Source: Lactobacillus laiwuensis
Lineage (GTDB): Bacteria; Bacillota; Bacilli; Lactobacillales; Lactobacillaceae
Direction: 5' to 3'
Length of the DNA stretch: 64,000 nt
NCBI RefSeq assembly: GCF_019972835.1
Contig: NZ_BPPB01000005.1
Location: 1 to 64,000 of the forward strand
A model generated the notes under the pieces. That model did no database searches, was not told the DNA's origin, and was given only the letters and a program-made list of their open reading frames with translations. The position numbers and the translations under genes are program-made. How positions within the stretch are numbered: position 1 is the stretch's first letter; each line of letters begins with the position of its first letter. Shown here piece after piece: positions 10,026 to 18,109 of this stretch.

Positions 10026-12260
10026 ATGAAAAATACGAGCATAACCTTAGATCAGGGTTACATTGATCAAGTGAAACAAAATGTCACTCCCCATTGGGGA
10101 GAGCTTGGCTGGGTTACTTATAAAAGGACCTACGCCAGATGGCTTCCTGAAAAAAATCGTTCTGAAAATTGGGACGAAACGGTTAAACGCGTAATCGAGG
10201 GCAACATTAATTTGGATCCTCGTCTCAAAGATTCCCCTTCAACAGAAGTAGTTAACGAATTAACAGACGAGGCTAAGGATTTATTTAAACTGGTTTACGG
10301 ATTAGGAGCAACACCTTCGGGAAGAAACCTGTGGGTTTCTGGTACAGACTACCAAAAGCGCAACGGTGACTCTTTGAACAATTGCTGGTTTATAGCTATT
10401 CGGCCACAGAAATATGGTGACAGCCATATCGTTCCCGATTATTTAGGCCAAAAGCAAAAAGCAGTTTCAATGCCCTTTTCATTTCTTTTTGACCAATTAA
10501 TGAAAGGCGGCGGCGTTGGCTTTTCTGTTGTGCAAGACAATATTAAAAAGATTCCTGCAGTCGATAACAAAATTGACTTAACGATTGTAATTGACAAAAA
10601 GAGTGCTTCATACGCAGATTCAGTTAAGTTGGGCGCGACTGACAAAGCTGAATGGGCTAAGCAAAACGAAGGTAAGTCAGATTATATTTATTACAACTTG
10701 CCTGATACCCGCGAGGGCTGGGTTTTAGCAAACGCTCGTCTTATTGATATGCACTTTAATCAAACCAATTCTGAAAATAAGACTAAATTGGTACTCGATA
10801 TCAGCAGAATTCGTCCTTACGGAGCTAAAATTCACGGTTTTGGCGGCACGGCTTCTGGACCAATGCCGTTAGTGGAAATGCTTTTTGACATTAACAACAT
10901 CATTAACAACCGTGTTAACAGCAACTTAACCTCTGTTGATTGTACTGATATCTGCAACTTGATTGGTAAAACTGTTGTTGCCGGCAATGTAAGACGGTCA
11001 GCAGAGCTCGCTTTAGGTACGAGTACTGACCAAGACTTTATCACAATGAAACAAGATAAAGATAAACTCTACCACCACCGCTGGGCCTCAAATAACAGTG
11101 TAGCAATTGACTCTAAGTTTAACGAATACGAACCAATCGCAAACGGTATTAGAGAAAACGGTGAACCCGGAATAGTTAACCTGGATTTATCTCGTAATTA
11201 TGGCCGGATCATTGACGGTTATCAAAAAGATATTGATGGTGATGTTGAAGGTACTAATCCTTGTGGAGAAATTTCCTTGGGTAACGGTGAACCATGCAAC
11301 CTGTTTGAAGTATTTCCATATATTGCTGAACAAGAAAACTGGGATCTGAAAGACGTTTTCAGATTAGCAACTCGCTTCGCTAAACGGGTAACCTTCAGTG
11401 ACTATGACTGGGAAATTTCCCGTAACATCATTTATAAAAACCGCAGAATCGGCGTTTCCATGTCAGGAATTCAGGACTGGCTCTTAAACGACTTAGGTCA
11501 CCGCGTTGTTACCGGCTTTGAAGACGGTACTGATGAAGAAACCGGTGAAAAGATTAAGAAACCGATTTACGATCCTCAGGGAATTAAAATGGTTACTGCT
11601 GCCTACCAGGCAGTCATTGCTGCTGATAAAGAATACAGTAAGACTTTAAACTGCAACGAATCAATCAAGCACACTACCGTTAAGCCTTCAGGCACTGTTG
11701 CCAAATTAGCTGGAGCTTCTGAAGGTATGCACTTCCACTATGCCGGTTACCTCATTCAAAGAATCAGGTTCCAAGCTTCTGATCCCCTGCTTAAAGCACT
11801 GGACGCCTGCGGTTACTACTCAGAACCTGATATTTATTCACCAAACACAACGTGTGTTGAATTTCCATTACGTGCTGCTCACGCTGATAGTAAAAACTTC
11901 GCTTCGGCTGGCACAGTTTCAATTGAAGAACAGTTTGCAACGCAAGCATTCCTGCAAACTTACTGGTCAGATAATGCAGTTAGTTGTACTGTTACTTTCC
12001 AAAGCGATGAAGGTGACAAGATTACTTCACTCTTTAAGCAATACCGTCATGTAATTAAGTCAACTTCACTGTTGCCATACTATGGCGGCTCACTCAAGCA
12101 AGCGCCAAAAGAACCGATCGATAAAGAGAAATACGAAGAAAGAAAAGCCCAGATTACTGGTGATGTCGCTCAAGTCTTTGCTGAGCAAAATGATGATCAA
12201 AAAGACTTGGAGTTAGTTGACCAAACTGACTGTGAATCCGGTGCATGTCCTGTTAAATAA
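10026..12260 (+). CDS. nrdJ: Adenosylcobalamin-dependent ribonucleoside-triphosphate reductase (class II)
   Basis: About 744 residues, the same length and layout as the Lactobacillus leichmannii RTPR. It reduces ribonucleoside triphosphates to deoxyribonucleotides using a radical generated from coenzyme B12. Visible functional residues are Cys near 120 (LNNCWF), the radical-site cysteine and neighbours in TNPCGEISLGNGEPCN, and the redox-active C-terminal pair in DCESGACPVK. AAGGAG (10009-10014) serves the ATG at 10026; an in-frame TTG at 10020 is less likely. It heads an operon with four genes for B12 handling. Confidence 0.96.
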   Translation: MKNTSITLDQGYIDQVKQNVTPHWGELGWVTYKRTYARWLPEKNRSENWDETVKRVIEGNINLDPRLKDSPSTEVVNELTDEAKDLFKLVYGLGATPSGRNLWVSGTDYQKRNGDSLNNCWFIAIRPQKYGDSHIVPDYLGQKQKAVSMPFSFLFDQLMKGGGVGFSVVQDNIKKIPAVDNKIDLTIVIDKKSASYADSVKLGATDKAEWAKQNEGKSDYIYYNLPDTREGWVLANARLIDMHFNQTNSENKTKLVLDISRIRPYGAKIHGFGGTASGPMPLVEMLFDINNIINNRVNSNLTSVDCTDICNLIGKTVVAGNVRRSAELALGTSTDQDFITMKQDKDKLYHHRWASNNSVAIDSKFNEYEPIANGIRENGEPGIVNLDLSRNYGRIIDGYQKDIDGDVEGTNPCGEISLGNGEPCNLFEVFPYIAEQENWDLKDVFRLATRFAKRVTFSDYDWEISRNIIYKNRRIGVSMSGIQDWLLNDLGHRVVTGFEDGTDEETGEKIKKPIYDPQGIKMVTAAYQAVIAADKEYSKTLNCNESIKHTTVKPSGTVAKLAGASEGMHFHYAGYLIQRIRFQASDPLLKALDACGYYSEPDIYSPNTTCVEFPLRAAHADSKNFASAGTVSIEEQFATQAFLQTYWSDNAVSCTVTFQSDEGDKITSLFKQYRHVIKSTSLLPYYGGSLKQAPKEPIDKEKYEERKAQITGDVAQVFAEQNDDQKDLELVDQTDCESGACPVK

Positions 12261-12283
12261 TTTAGGTAGGCGAAATTATAATT

Positions 12284-12670
12284 ATGAAAAAAAGCAAGCT
12301 GCCAATAATTGCTAGTGTTGCAACCATTTTTGCCTTTACTTTATCCGGTTGCCAGAACAATCAGACCCAGCAAAAGCCCAAAACAAACCATAATATTTCT
12401 GTTAGCTATGTTTTAGCTACGAAAAAAGATACAGAAAAAAAGACAGTCAAAGTGCCTAAAAAGTCTACTGTTATGACTGGTTTGAAAAAGGCCTGGAAGG
12501 TAGACAGCAATAAAGGGTTCATTACTGCAATTGATGGTAAAAAGCAAAATGCCAAAAAGAAAATATACTGGACTTACACCGTTAACGGAAAATATGCCAC
12601 AAAAGGTGCTAACCAGCAGAAAGTCGCAAGTAACGATAAAGTCAAATTTACTTTAGCCAAAATGAAGTAA
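12284..12670 (+). CDS. DUF4430 (transcobalamin C-terminal-like) lipoprotein
   Basis: A 128-residue surface protein. A signal peptide ends in the lipobox LSGC (Cys near residue 23), predicting a membrane-anchored lipoprotein. Residues about 40-126 match the DUF4430 pattern: GFITAIDG, then KKIYWTYTVNGKYATKGA, then a D-K-V-KFTL ending. The domain forms the C-terminal half of eukaryotic transcobalamin and intrinsic factor. It starts 23 bp after nrdJ. A role in capturing cobalamin at the cell surface is inference from domain and context. Confidence 0.75.
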   Translation: MKKSKLPIIASVATIFAFTLSGCQNNQTQQKPKTNHNISVSYVLATKKDTEKKTVKVPKKSTVMTGLKKAWKVDSNKGFITAIDGKKQNAKKKIYWTYTVNGKYATKGANQQKVASNDKVKFTLAKMK

Positions 12671-12677
12671 AAAGTCC

Positions 12678-12716
12678 GTGCAAGCAACTAAGTACGAAAT
12701 ATTTTAGTGCTTGCAC
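12678..12716 (+). other. Intercistronic hairpin between the DUF4430 genes
   Basis: A perfect 9-bp stem GTGCAAGCA / TGCTTGCAC, extendable by CTAA/TTAG with one bulge, lies in the 74-bp gap. No U-tract follows, so it is more likely an mRNA processing or stability element than a terminator. Confidence 0.5.
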
Positions 12717-12744
12717 AAAAAATTTATAGATTGGGAGTTTTTAT

Positions 12745-13137
12745 ATGAAAAAAAGCAAATTATCTGTTTTAACCGGAATTGCCACTATTTTTACCTTTAC
12801 GTTTGCAGGTTATGAAACAACCCAAAACGTTCAGCAGGTTGATGCCAGCAGCAAGATCAAGGTCACTTATACTCTGAAAGTACACAACAAGACTTATAAA
12901 AAGAAGACAGTTAAATTGCCTAAACATTCAACAGTAATGCGCGGTTTAAGAAAGTGCTGGAAAGTAAAGAGTACTAATGGCTTCATTACTTCTATTGCTG
13001 GTAAGAGCCAAAAACCAAGCAAAAAAATTTATTGGACCTACAGAATTAATGGTAAGTTTGCTCAAAAAGGTGCCGCAATTCAAAAATTGGCAAACAAAGA
13101 CAAGGTTAAATTTACTTTAGCAAAAACTAGCTTTTAA
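12745..13137 (+). CDS. DUF4430 secreted paralogue without lipobox
   Basis: A 130-residue paralogue of the preceding lipoprotein, sharing MKKSKL at the start and the GFIT-IxGK...KKIYWTY..NGK core. At the lipobox position it reads FAGYE instead of LSGCQ, so the acylated cysteine is lost. The protein is predicted to be cleaved after VDA and released, or retained non-covalently. GGGAG precedes the start. Tandem duplication with divergent anchoring suggests one fixed and one soluble binding protein; this is inference. Confidence 0.72.
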   Translation: MKKSKLSVLTGIATIFTFTFAGYETTQNVQQVDASSKIKVTYTLKVHNKTYKKKTVKLPKHSTVMRGLRKCWKVKSTNGFITSIAGKSQKPSKKIYWTYRINGKFAQKGAAIQKLANKDKVKFTLAKTSF

Positions 13138-13145
13138 AGTTTCCT

Positions 13146-13664
13146 ATGGTACGTAATTCAACCAAGAAATTAGCATTATTAGCCATTTTAACTGCCATGT
13201 GCGTGGCACTAAGAATTTTTAAGATTATACCTGTACCTAATGTCCAGCCAGTGACTGATATCTTAATGATTGTGACTTTAAATATTGGTTTTGGTTTTGG
13301 CTTTGCCTTAGCTCTTTTAACCATGGTCGTCTCCAACATTTACTTAGGCTTTGGCATCTGGACTGTATCACAGGTTTTGGCTTACGGCGGTTGCGTTTTA
13401 ACCGTTGCTTTGCTAGGTAAATTTACACCGCTTAAGAAACACTTTACTTTACAATTAATTCTCGCCGTTTTTCTTGGCTGGGAATACGGCTGCTTTGTCG
13501 ACTTCGGTATGTCTATTTTTGGTGGTTTTAACGCCTTTTTAGCATATTGGGCCGGCAGTCTAGTCTTTGACACTTATCATGCAATTGGTGATTTAGTATT
13601 TTATCCCATTTTATACAAACCACTAAACATTGCTCTAGATCATTATAAACGGAGGCTGTTATGA
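13146..13664 (+). CDS. ECF transporter S component, CbrT-like (cobalamin)
   Basis: A 172-residue integral membrane protein with about six hydrophobic segments and the typical S-component N-terminus (KKLALLAILTAMCVALRI). S components bind a vitamin and dock to the shared EcfAA'T module, which is not encoded in this window. Position between nrdJ, two DUF4430 proteins and a cobalamin adenosyltransferase points to cobalamin (CbrT type) as substrate; sequence alone would not settle it. It starts 8 bp after the previous stop with a weak ribosome site, suggesting coupled translation, and overlaps the next gene by 4 nt. Confidence 0.75.
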   Translation: MVRNSTKKLALLAILTAMCVALRIFKIIPVPNVQPVTDILMIVTLNIGFGFGFALALLTMVVSNIYLGFGIWTVSQVLAYGGCVLTVALLGKFTPLKKHFTLQLILAVFLGWEYGCFVDFGMSIFGGFNAFLAYWAGSLVFDTYHAIGDLVFYPILYKPLNIALDHYKRRLL

Positions 13665-14203
13665 CAATTAAAATTTATACCAAGGTGGGCGATCAAGGTT
13701 TCACTAAACAGGTTACCGGTAAAATGGTTCCTAAATATGATTTGCAAATTGTCGCTGTTGGTGATATTGATGAACTTGATTCTTATCTCGGAGTTGTAAT
13801 TGCCAACTTGTCTGCCAAATGTCAAAAATTGCATGATCCTTTACAGAATCTGCAACGTGACCTATATGAGCTTGAAAGTGATATTGTTGTCAAAAGGCAT
13901 GAAGAAATTACGACAGAAAAAGTGGAGAATTTAGAAAAAGAAATCGACAACCTCAATGAACAAATTCCTAAAACAACCCATTTCATTCTACCTGGCGGTT
14001 CGGTTACTGCCACACATCTGCATTATGCACGTACAGTGGCCAGACGAGCAGAACGTTCAATGGCTAAGTTGAACGCTGAAGAGCAAAAACTTGCTCCTGC
14101 TTGTTTAAAATATATCAATCGCCTGTCAGATTATCTTTTTATCTTAGCGCGCTACGCCAACGTCTTAGATGGTGTGCCAGAGGTCAAAAGTAAAATCAAA
14201 TAA
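13661..14203 (+). CDS. PduO-type cob(I)alamin adenosyltransferase
   Basis: A 180-residue cytoplasmic enzyme transferring the adenosyl group of ATP to cob(I)alamin, giving the coenzyme needed by NrdJ. PduO-family motifs are clear: TKVGDQGFT at residues 7-15, GDIDELDSYLG, the ILPGGS block and ARTVARRAERSM. GGAGG precedes the start, and the ATGA overlap with the S-component gene indicates translational coupling. It is the last gene of the nrdJ-B12 operon, which ends at the terminator at 14224-14253. Confidence 0.92.
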   Translation: MTIKIYTKVGDQGFTKQVTGKMVPKYDLQIVAVGDIDELDSYLGVVIANLSAKCQKLHDPLQNLQRDLYELESDIVVKRHEEITTEKVENLEKEIDNLNEQIPKTTHFILPGGSVTATHLHYARTVARRAERSMAKLNAEEQKLAPACLKYINRLSDYLFILARYANVLDGVPEVKSKIK

Positions 14204-14223
14204 TCTTACTCATATTAAAAAAG

Positions 14224-14253
14224 CGGAGTAGTTTCAATTACGAAACTATTCCG
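14224..14253 (+). terminator. Bidirectional terminator after the B12 operon
   Basis: A 12-bp stem (14224-14235 with 14242-14253, one wobble) flanked by an A-run and a T-run. It serves the operon and the converging dehydrogenase gene. Confidence 0.85.
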
Positions 14254-14278
14254 TTTTTAGTTTATTTAAAATTAAAAC

Positions 14279-15145
14279 TTACTGCCACCACAGTTTGATC
14301 AATCCCTGTGTACCTAAGTCGCCTAAATGCTTTTCATCAACCAAAGTCTCATATAACTTTTTAGCTTCTTCAGTAGCAGGTAATTCAATTTTCATTTCTT
14401 TAGCTGTCTCTAAAGCAATGCGTAAATCTTTCAAAAAATGTTTACTGAAAAAGCCTGGGGTATAGTCACCTTTTAAAACTCTTGGACCGTAATTACTTAG
14501 ACTCCAGTTAGCAGCACTACCCGCACCGACGGTTTTGAGAACTGCTTCTAGGTCAAGGCCGGCCTTTTTGGCATAAACCAGCATTTCTGTCATGCCAGTC
14601 ATCGTCCCTGCAATCATAATTTGGTTTGCCATTTTGGTATTCTGACCCGCACCAGCTGGTCCAAAATAGTGAACTTGCTTGCCGAAATCCTTAAAAACAG
14701 GTTCCAAGTTTTGATAAGCAGATTCATCTCCACCAACCATGATGGTCAAGGTACCATTTTTAGCGCCCAGGTCACCACCGGAAACAGGAGCATCCAGTAC
14801 TTTAGCGCCCTGCTTTTCACCTGCAGCAAATATTTTTTGTGCTAAAGCTGGTTTTGAAGTTGTCATATCAACCAGGTTTTTGCCTTTGACATCCGCCTGC
14901 AAAATGCCGTTATCGCCGAAATAAACCTGTTCAACATCTTTTGGAAAACCTACAATTGTAAAAATCGTGTCTGCATGTTCAACAACGGCTTTAGGATTAT
15001 CACACCAAGTGGCACCTTGAGCAACTAAATTATCCGTCTTGCTTTTTGTCCGGTTATAGACCCATAACTGATGACCGGCCTTTAACAAATTTAGACAAAT
15101 TGCATTGCCCATTACGCCAGTGCCAATAAAACCTATTTTCATCAT
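14279..15145 (-). CDS. NAD(P)-dependent beta-hydroxyacid dehydrogenase
   Basis: About 288 residues, of the 3-hydroxyisobutyrate/tartronate-semialdehyde dehydrogenase family. The N-terminus has GFIGTGVMGNAI. The substrate-binding motif DAPVSGGDLGAKNGTL and the catalytic Lys region (GAGQNTKMANQ) are present. The actual substrate is unknown. Of several closely spaced ATG codons, the one at 15145 is preferred because AGGGAG lies 6 nt before it. It is monocistronic. Confidence 0.85.
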   Translation of the reverse strand: MMKIGFIGTGVMGNAICLNLLKAGHQLWVYNRTKSKTDNLVAQGATWCDNPKAVVEHADTIFTIVGFPKDVEQVYFGDNGILQADVKGKNLVDMTTSKPALAQKIFAAGEKQGAKVLDAPVSGGDLGAKNGTLTIMVGGDESAYQNLEPVFKDFGKQVHYFGPAGAGQNTKMANQIMIAGTMTGMTEMLVYAKKAGLDLEAVLKTVGAGSAANWSLSNYGPRVLKGDYTPGFFSKHFLKDLRIALETAKEMKIELPATEEAKKLYETLVDEKHLGDLGTQGLIKLWWQ

Positions 15146-15219
15146 TAACATCTCCCTTATAAAAGCGTTTTCTCAACAACTTAATCATACCACTAACTTA
15201 TCTTTAATAAGCAAGTTTT

Positions 15220-16071
15220 TTATTTATTTAGGTTTTCATTAAAAAATATTTTTATTTGTTCACCATATTCCGGCATCCCCAGCAATGTAAAATTTTTAAC
15301 AGCCCATTTGCACTTAGATAAATATTCTGATTTATGCTCAAAATGATAGCTGATCATATTTTCCAGCAATACTAATACATTTTTCAAAAAAAACAATTCA
15401 GGCCTCGTCTTAACGTTTTTAGCAGCTTTAACAAAATAACGCGCTTCATTATAAGCCTGTTGTTCAATGCAGATCATTAAGAGATTACAAATCGCTCCTA
15501 ATAGTTCTTCTTGCTGGCGCGGCTTTGAAACGTTCTTTAATTTTTCAACTACCTTTTTACCTATTAGCAAATTGCTTTTCAAATCATAAATAGGAATCAA
15601 ATTAATATAGATCCGCAATGCTTTTTCGTCAAAATCATTTTGATCAAAGAGCCAGCTTTTTAATTTATTCTTTTTAACTTCACTTAAATCTGCCAGCTTA
15701 TTTTCCGCATCAGCTAATTCAAAGTCAATCAGCAAGAGCATTTTTTCTTGATCTTTGAAATCACTCTCTGCTACATACTGCCTGATTTGTCTAATTTTCT
15801 GAATGTCATTTTGATAATACGCCCTGTTTACTTCATCTTCTATAAAACTAGCCGCATTATCCTGAGCTTGATCTGGACTTAATTTACTAAAAAAATCCCA
15901 CGGCTTAATCTGATTAGCAGTTAGAATTGCCAGCAAATCTTCTGCAGTAATGCGGTGAATCCCTTTTTCTACTTTTGAATAATAAGAAGGACTAACAATT
16001 CCCGCTGTCCACTCTTTTTGCGTTTTTAAATTTCTAATGCGAAATTCTTTTAGTAGTTCTCCGATTGTCAT
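15220..16071 (-). CDS. Rgg/GadR/MutR-family regulator
   Basis: A 283-residue DNA-binding protein: an N-terminal XRE-type helix-turn-helix (GELLKEFRIRNLKTQKEW...SPSYYSKVEKG, residues 3-37) followed by an all-helical C-terminal domain. Rgg proteins often respond to short peptides; no convincing hydrophobic pheromone gene is seen nearby. It is divergent from the DXS-like gene across a 256-bp region with large inverted repeats, so that gene is its most likely target. This is inference. Confidence 0.8.
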   Translation of the reverse strand: MTIGELLKEFRIRNLKTQKEWTAGIVSPSYYSKVEKGIHRITAEDLLAILTANQIKPWDFFSKLSPDQAQDNAASFIEDEVNRAYYQNDIQKIRQIRQYVAESDFKDQEKMLLLIDFELADAENKLADLSEVKKNKLKSWLFDQNDFDEKALRIYINLIPIYDLKSNLLIGKKVVEKLKNVSKPRQQEELLGAICNLLMICIEQQAYNEARYFVKAAKNVKTRPELFFLKNVLVLLENMISYHFEHKSEYLSKCKWAVKNFTLLGMPEYGEQIKIFFNENLNK

Positions 16072-16169
16072 TTTGATTCCTTAACTAGTTTTCGTGTTTT
16101 GCGACTTACTCAATAATTATAGTTTAAATGGTATCAAGCTCTTTTTAAATAAAAATTTTAGTTTGCTAT

Positions 16170-16200
16170 TTGACTTAACCTTAACATTAAGTACTACAAT
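16170..16200 (+). promoter_or_regulatory. Candidate promoter of the DXS-like gene with long spacer
   Basis: TTGACT (16170-16175) and TACAAT (16195-16200) are separated by 19 nt, longer than the optimum, which suits an activated promoter. Transcription would begin around 16207, inside the left arm of the inverted repeat. Confidence 0.4.
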
Positions 16201-16201
16201 T

Positions 16202-16290
16202 TTAATAATTATAAAATTTTATGTTGCAGGTGAGAGCAATTCACACAATTGCTAGCTCACTCTTACAGGAAAGTATTTTATAATTATTAA
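16202..16290 (+). repeat. Nested inverted repeats in the leader of the DXS-like gene
   Basis: The outer arms are a perfect 16-bp AT-rich inverted repeat (16202-16217 with 16275-16290). Inside lies a GC-richer hairpin at 16230-16260: GTGAG+AGCAATT pairing with AATTGCT+CTCAC across a 2-nt bulge, loop CACAC. A 20-codon open frame (16221-16283, MLQVRAIHTI...) spans the structure but has no ribosome site. The element may be a regulator binding region or an RNA switch; no known riboswitch class is recognised. Confidence 0.65.
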
Positions 16291-16327
16291 TAAAGATTGA
16301 ATAAATTAGTGCAGGAGGCACTTGATA

Positions 16328-18073
16328 ATGAACAAACATGAAGATTTTTTACTAAACCAGATTGCCGGACCCAAAGATCTTAAAAAATTAAGTATCTCTG
16401 AAATGGAAAAATTAGCCCAGGAAATCAGAACTTTAATTTTAGAAAAAGATGCAGCTGAAGGCGGACACCTTGGTCCCGATTTAGGAATTGTGGAGGCTAC
16501 AATTGCCTATCATTACGTCTTTAATGCTCCCCAAGATAAAATTATTTGGGACGTTTCCCACCAAACATACCCCCATAAAATGTTAACAGGACGGGCACAG
16601 GCCTGGCTTGATCCTGACCACTATGAAGACGTTACTCCATATTCTAATCCGGACGAAAGTCCTTATGATTATTACTCAATTGGTCACACTTCAACATCTA
16701 TTGCTCTAGCAACAGGAATGGCTAAAGCGCGTGACTTAATGGGCAAACATGAGAACATTATGGCACTGATTGGTGACGGCTCAATGACCGGCGGACTGGC
16801 TTTTGAAGGTTTAAACAATGCTGCAATTGAAAAACATAACTTGGTAGTTGTAGTTAATGATAATCAATGGTCAATTGATGAAAATGTTGGCGGCTTAGTG
16901 ACTGCTCTGAAAAAATTACGAGACACAAATGGCCAGACTGCCGAAAATCCGTTTACAGCAATGGGCTTTGATTACCGCTATGTCGCAGACGGTAACAACC
17001 TTGCTGATATGATTGCCGCTTTTAAAGCGGTCAAAGACGTTGACCACCCAATTTTATTACACATTAATACGCTTAAAGGCAAGGGCTATGAGCCTGCAAT
17101 CAATGATGAAGAAGCTCACCACTGGGTATCACCCTTTAATTTACAAAATGATCAGCCACTTGCTCCAGAAAGTCAGGGTTCTACTCCCAATTCAGTTGCT
17201 CTCGATGTGATTAAAAATGAAATTAAAGCAGGAAAAAATGTCATGGCGATTGATGCGGCCATTCCGGGTGTCTTTGATCTGGAAGAGTTCAAAAAAGAAT
17301 ATCCCGATCATTACACTGACGTTGGTATTGCTGAACAAGAGTCAGTTGCTTTTGCTACTGGTTTTGCTAAAGAAGGTGGCATTCCAGTTCTAATGGAAAA
17401 TTCTACTTTCTTACAACGTGCTTTTGACCAACTTTCTCACGATACGGCTGCCAATGACCTGCCTGTCGTAATGTTAGTTGCGGGAGGACGAATTTCTAAT
17501 CAATCTAAGACACACTTGGGCATTTTTGACCAAGTAATGATTTCTAATTTACCTAATTGGATTTACTTAGCTCCTACTATGCTAGAAGAAGAAAAAGCAA
17601 TGATTAAGTGGGCAATTAACCAAAGAAAACACCCCGTTGCTATTAAAATGCCGGCTAATGTGCCAGACTCAGACGAACAAACAGTAGCGACTGATTATTC
17701 AGAAATTAAGTATCAAGTTAAACCAGGTAAAGATGTGGCAGTTTTGGCACTAGGAGATTTTTATCAATTAGGTAAAGACGTGGCAACTAAATTAGGAGCT
17801 ACCCTAGTTAATCCACTCTCTGCCAATATTTTGGACAAACAAGCACTGAACCAGTTAGCAGCTAATCACCAAGTAATTGTTACTCTTGAAGATAACTCTC
17901 TAGATGGTGGTTTTGGGCAAAAAGTGGCTTCTTATCTGGGTAAAGAAAAAGTTAAAGTGCTCAATTACGGCCAAAAGCGCGTTTATACTGACCAAACTCC
18001 AGTTAAAGAAATTTACCAGCAAAATCATTTAACTACTGAGCAAATTGTGGCGGATGTGCAACAGAATTTATAA
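16328..18073 (+). CDS. 1-deoxy-D-xylulose-5-phosphate synthase-like transketolase-family enzyme
   Basis: About 581 residues with thiamine diphosphate enzyme architecture. Residues about 30-290 carry the cofactor domain (GHLGPDLG, WDVSHQTYPHKMLTGR, IGHTSTSIALATGMAKARDL, GDGSMTGG...NDNQWSI). The pyrimidine domain follows (DVGIAEQESVAFATGFA, STFLQRAFDQLSHD), then a C-terminal transketolase domain. Overall it resembles DXS, but the usual EQH in the pyrimidine domain reads EQE and GHQ reads SHQ. AGGAGG sits 9 nt before the ATG at 16328. Lactobacilli of this group normally make isoprenoids by the mevalonate route, so its reaction is uncertain. Confidence 0.75.
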   Translation: MNKHEDFLLNQIAGPKDLKKLSISEMEKLAQEIRTLILEKDAAEGGHLGPDLGIVEATIAYHYVFNAPQDKIIWDVSHQTYPHKMLTGRAQAWLDPDHYEDVTPYSNPDESPYDYYSIGHTSTSIALATGMAKARDLMGKHENIMALIGDGSMTGGLAFEGLNNAAIEKHNLVVVVNDNQWSIDENVGGLVTALKKLRDTNGQTAENPFTAMGFDYRYVADGNNLADMIAAFKAVKDVDHPILLHINTLKGKGYEPAINDEEAHHWVSPFNLQNDQPLAPESQGSTPNSVALDVIKNEIKAGKNVMAIDAAIPGVFDLEEFKKEYPDHYTDVGIAEQESVAFATGFAKEGGIPVLMENSTFLQRAFDQLSHDTAANDLPVVMLVAGGRISNQSKTHLGIFDQVMISNLPNWIYLAPTMLEEEKAMIKWAINQRKHPVAIKMPANVPDSDEQTVATDYSEIKYQVKPGKDVAVLALGDFYQLGKDVATKLGATLVNPLSANILDKQALNQLAANHQVIVTLEDNSLDGGFGQKVASYLGKEKVKVLNYGQKRVYTDQTPVKEIYQQNHLTTEQIVADVQQNL

Positions 18074-18109
18074 ACTGCAAACTATGGCTACAGTAGGAGC
18101 TGATTAATA

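Noticed and set aside
16072-16321. Short hydrophobic peptide (SHP) gene for the Rgg regulator
   Set aside because: The only short frame (16221-16283) lacks a ribosome site and the hydrophobic character of known SHPs.
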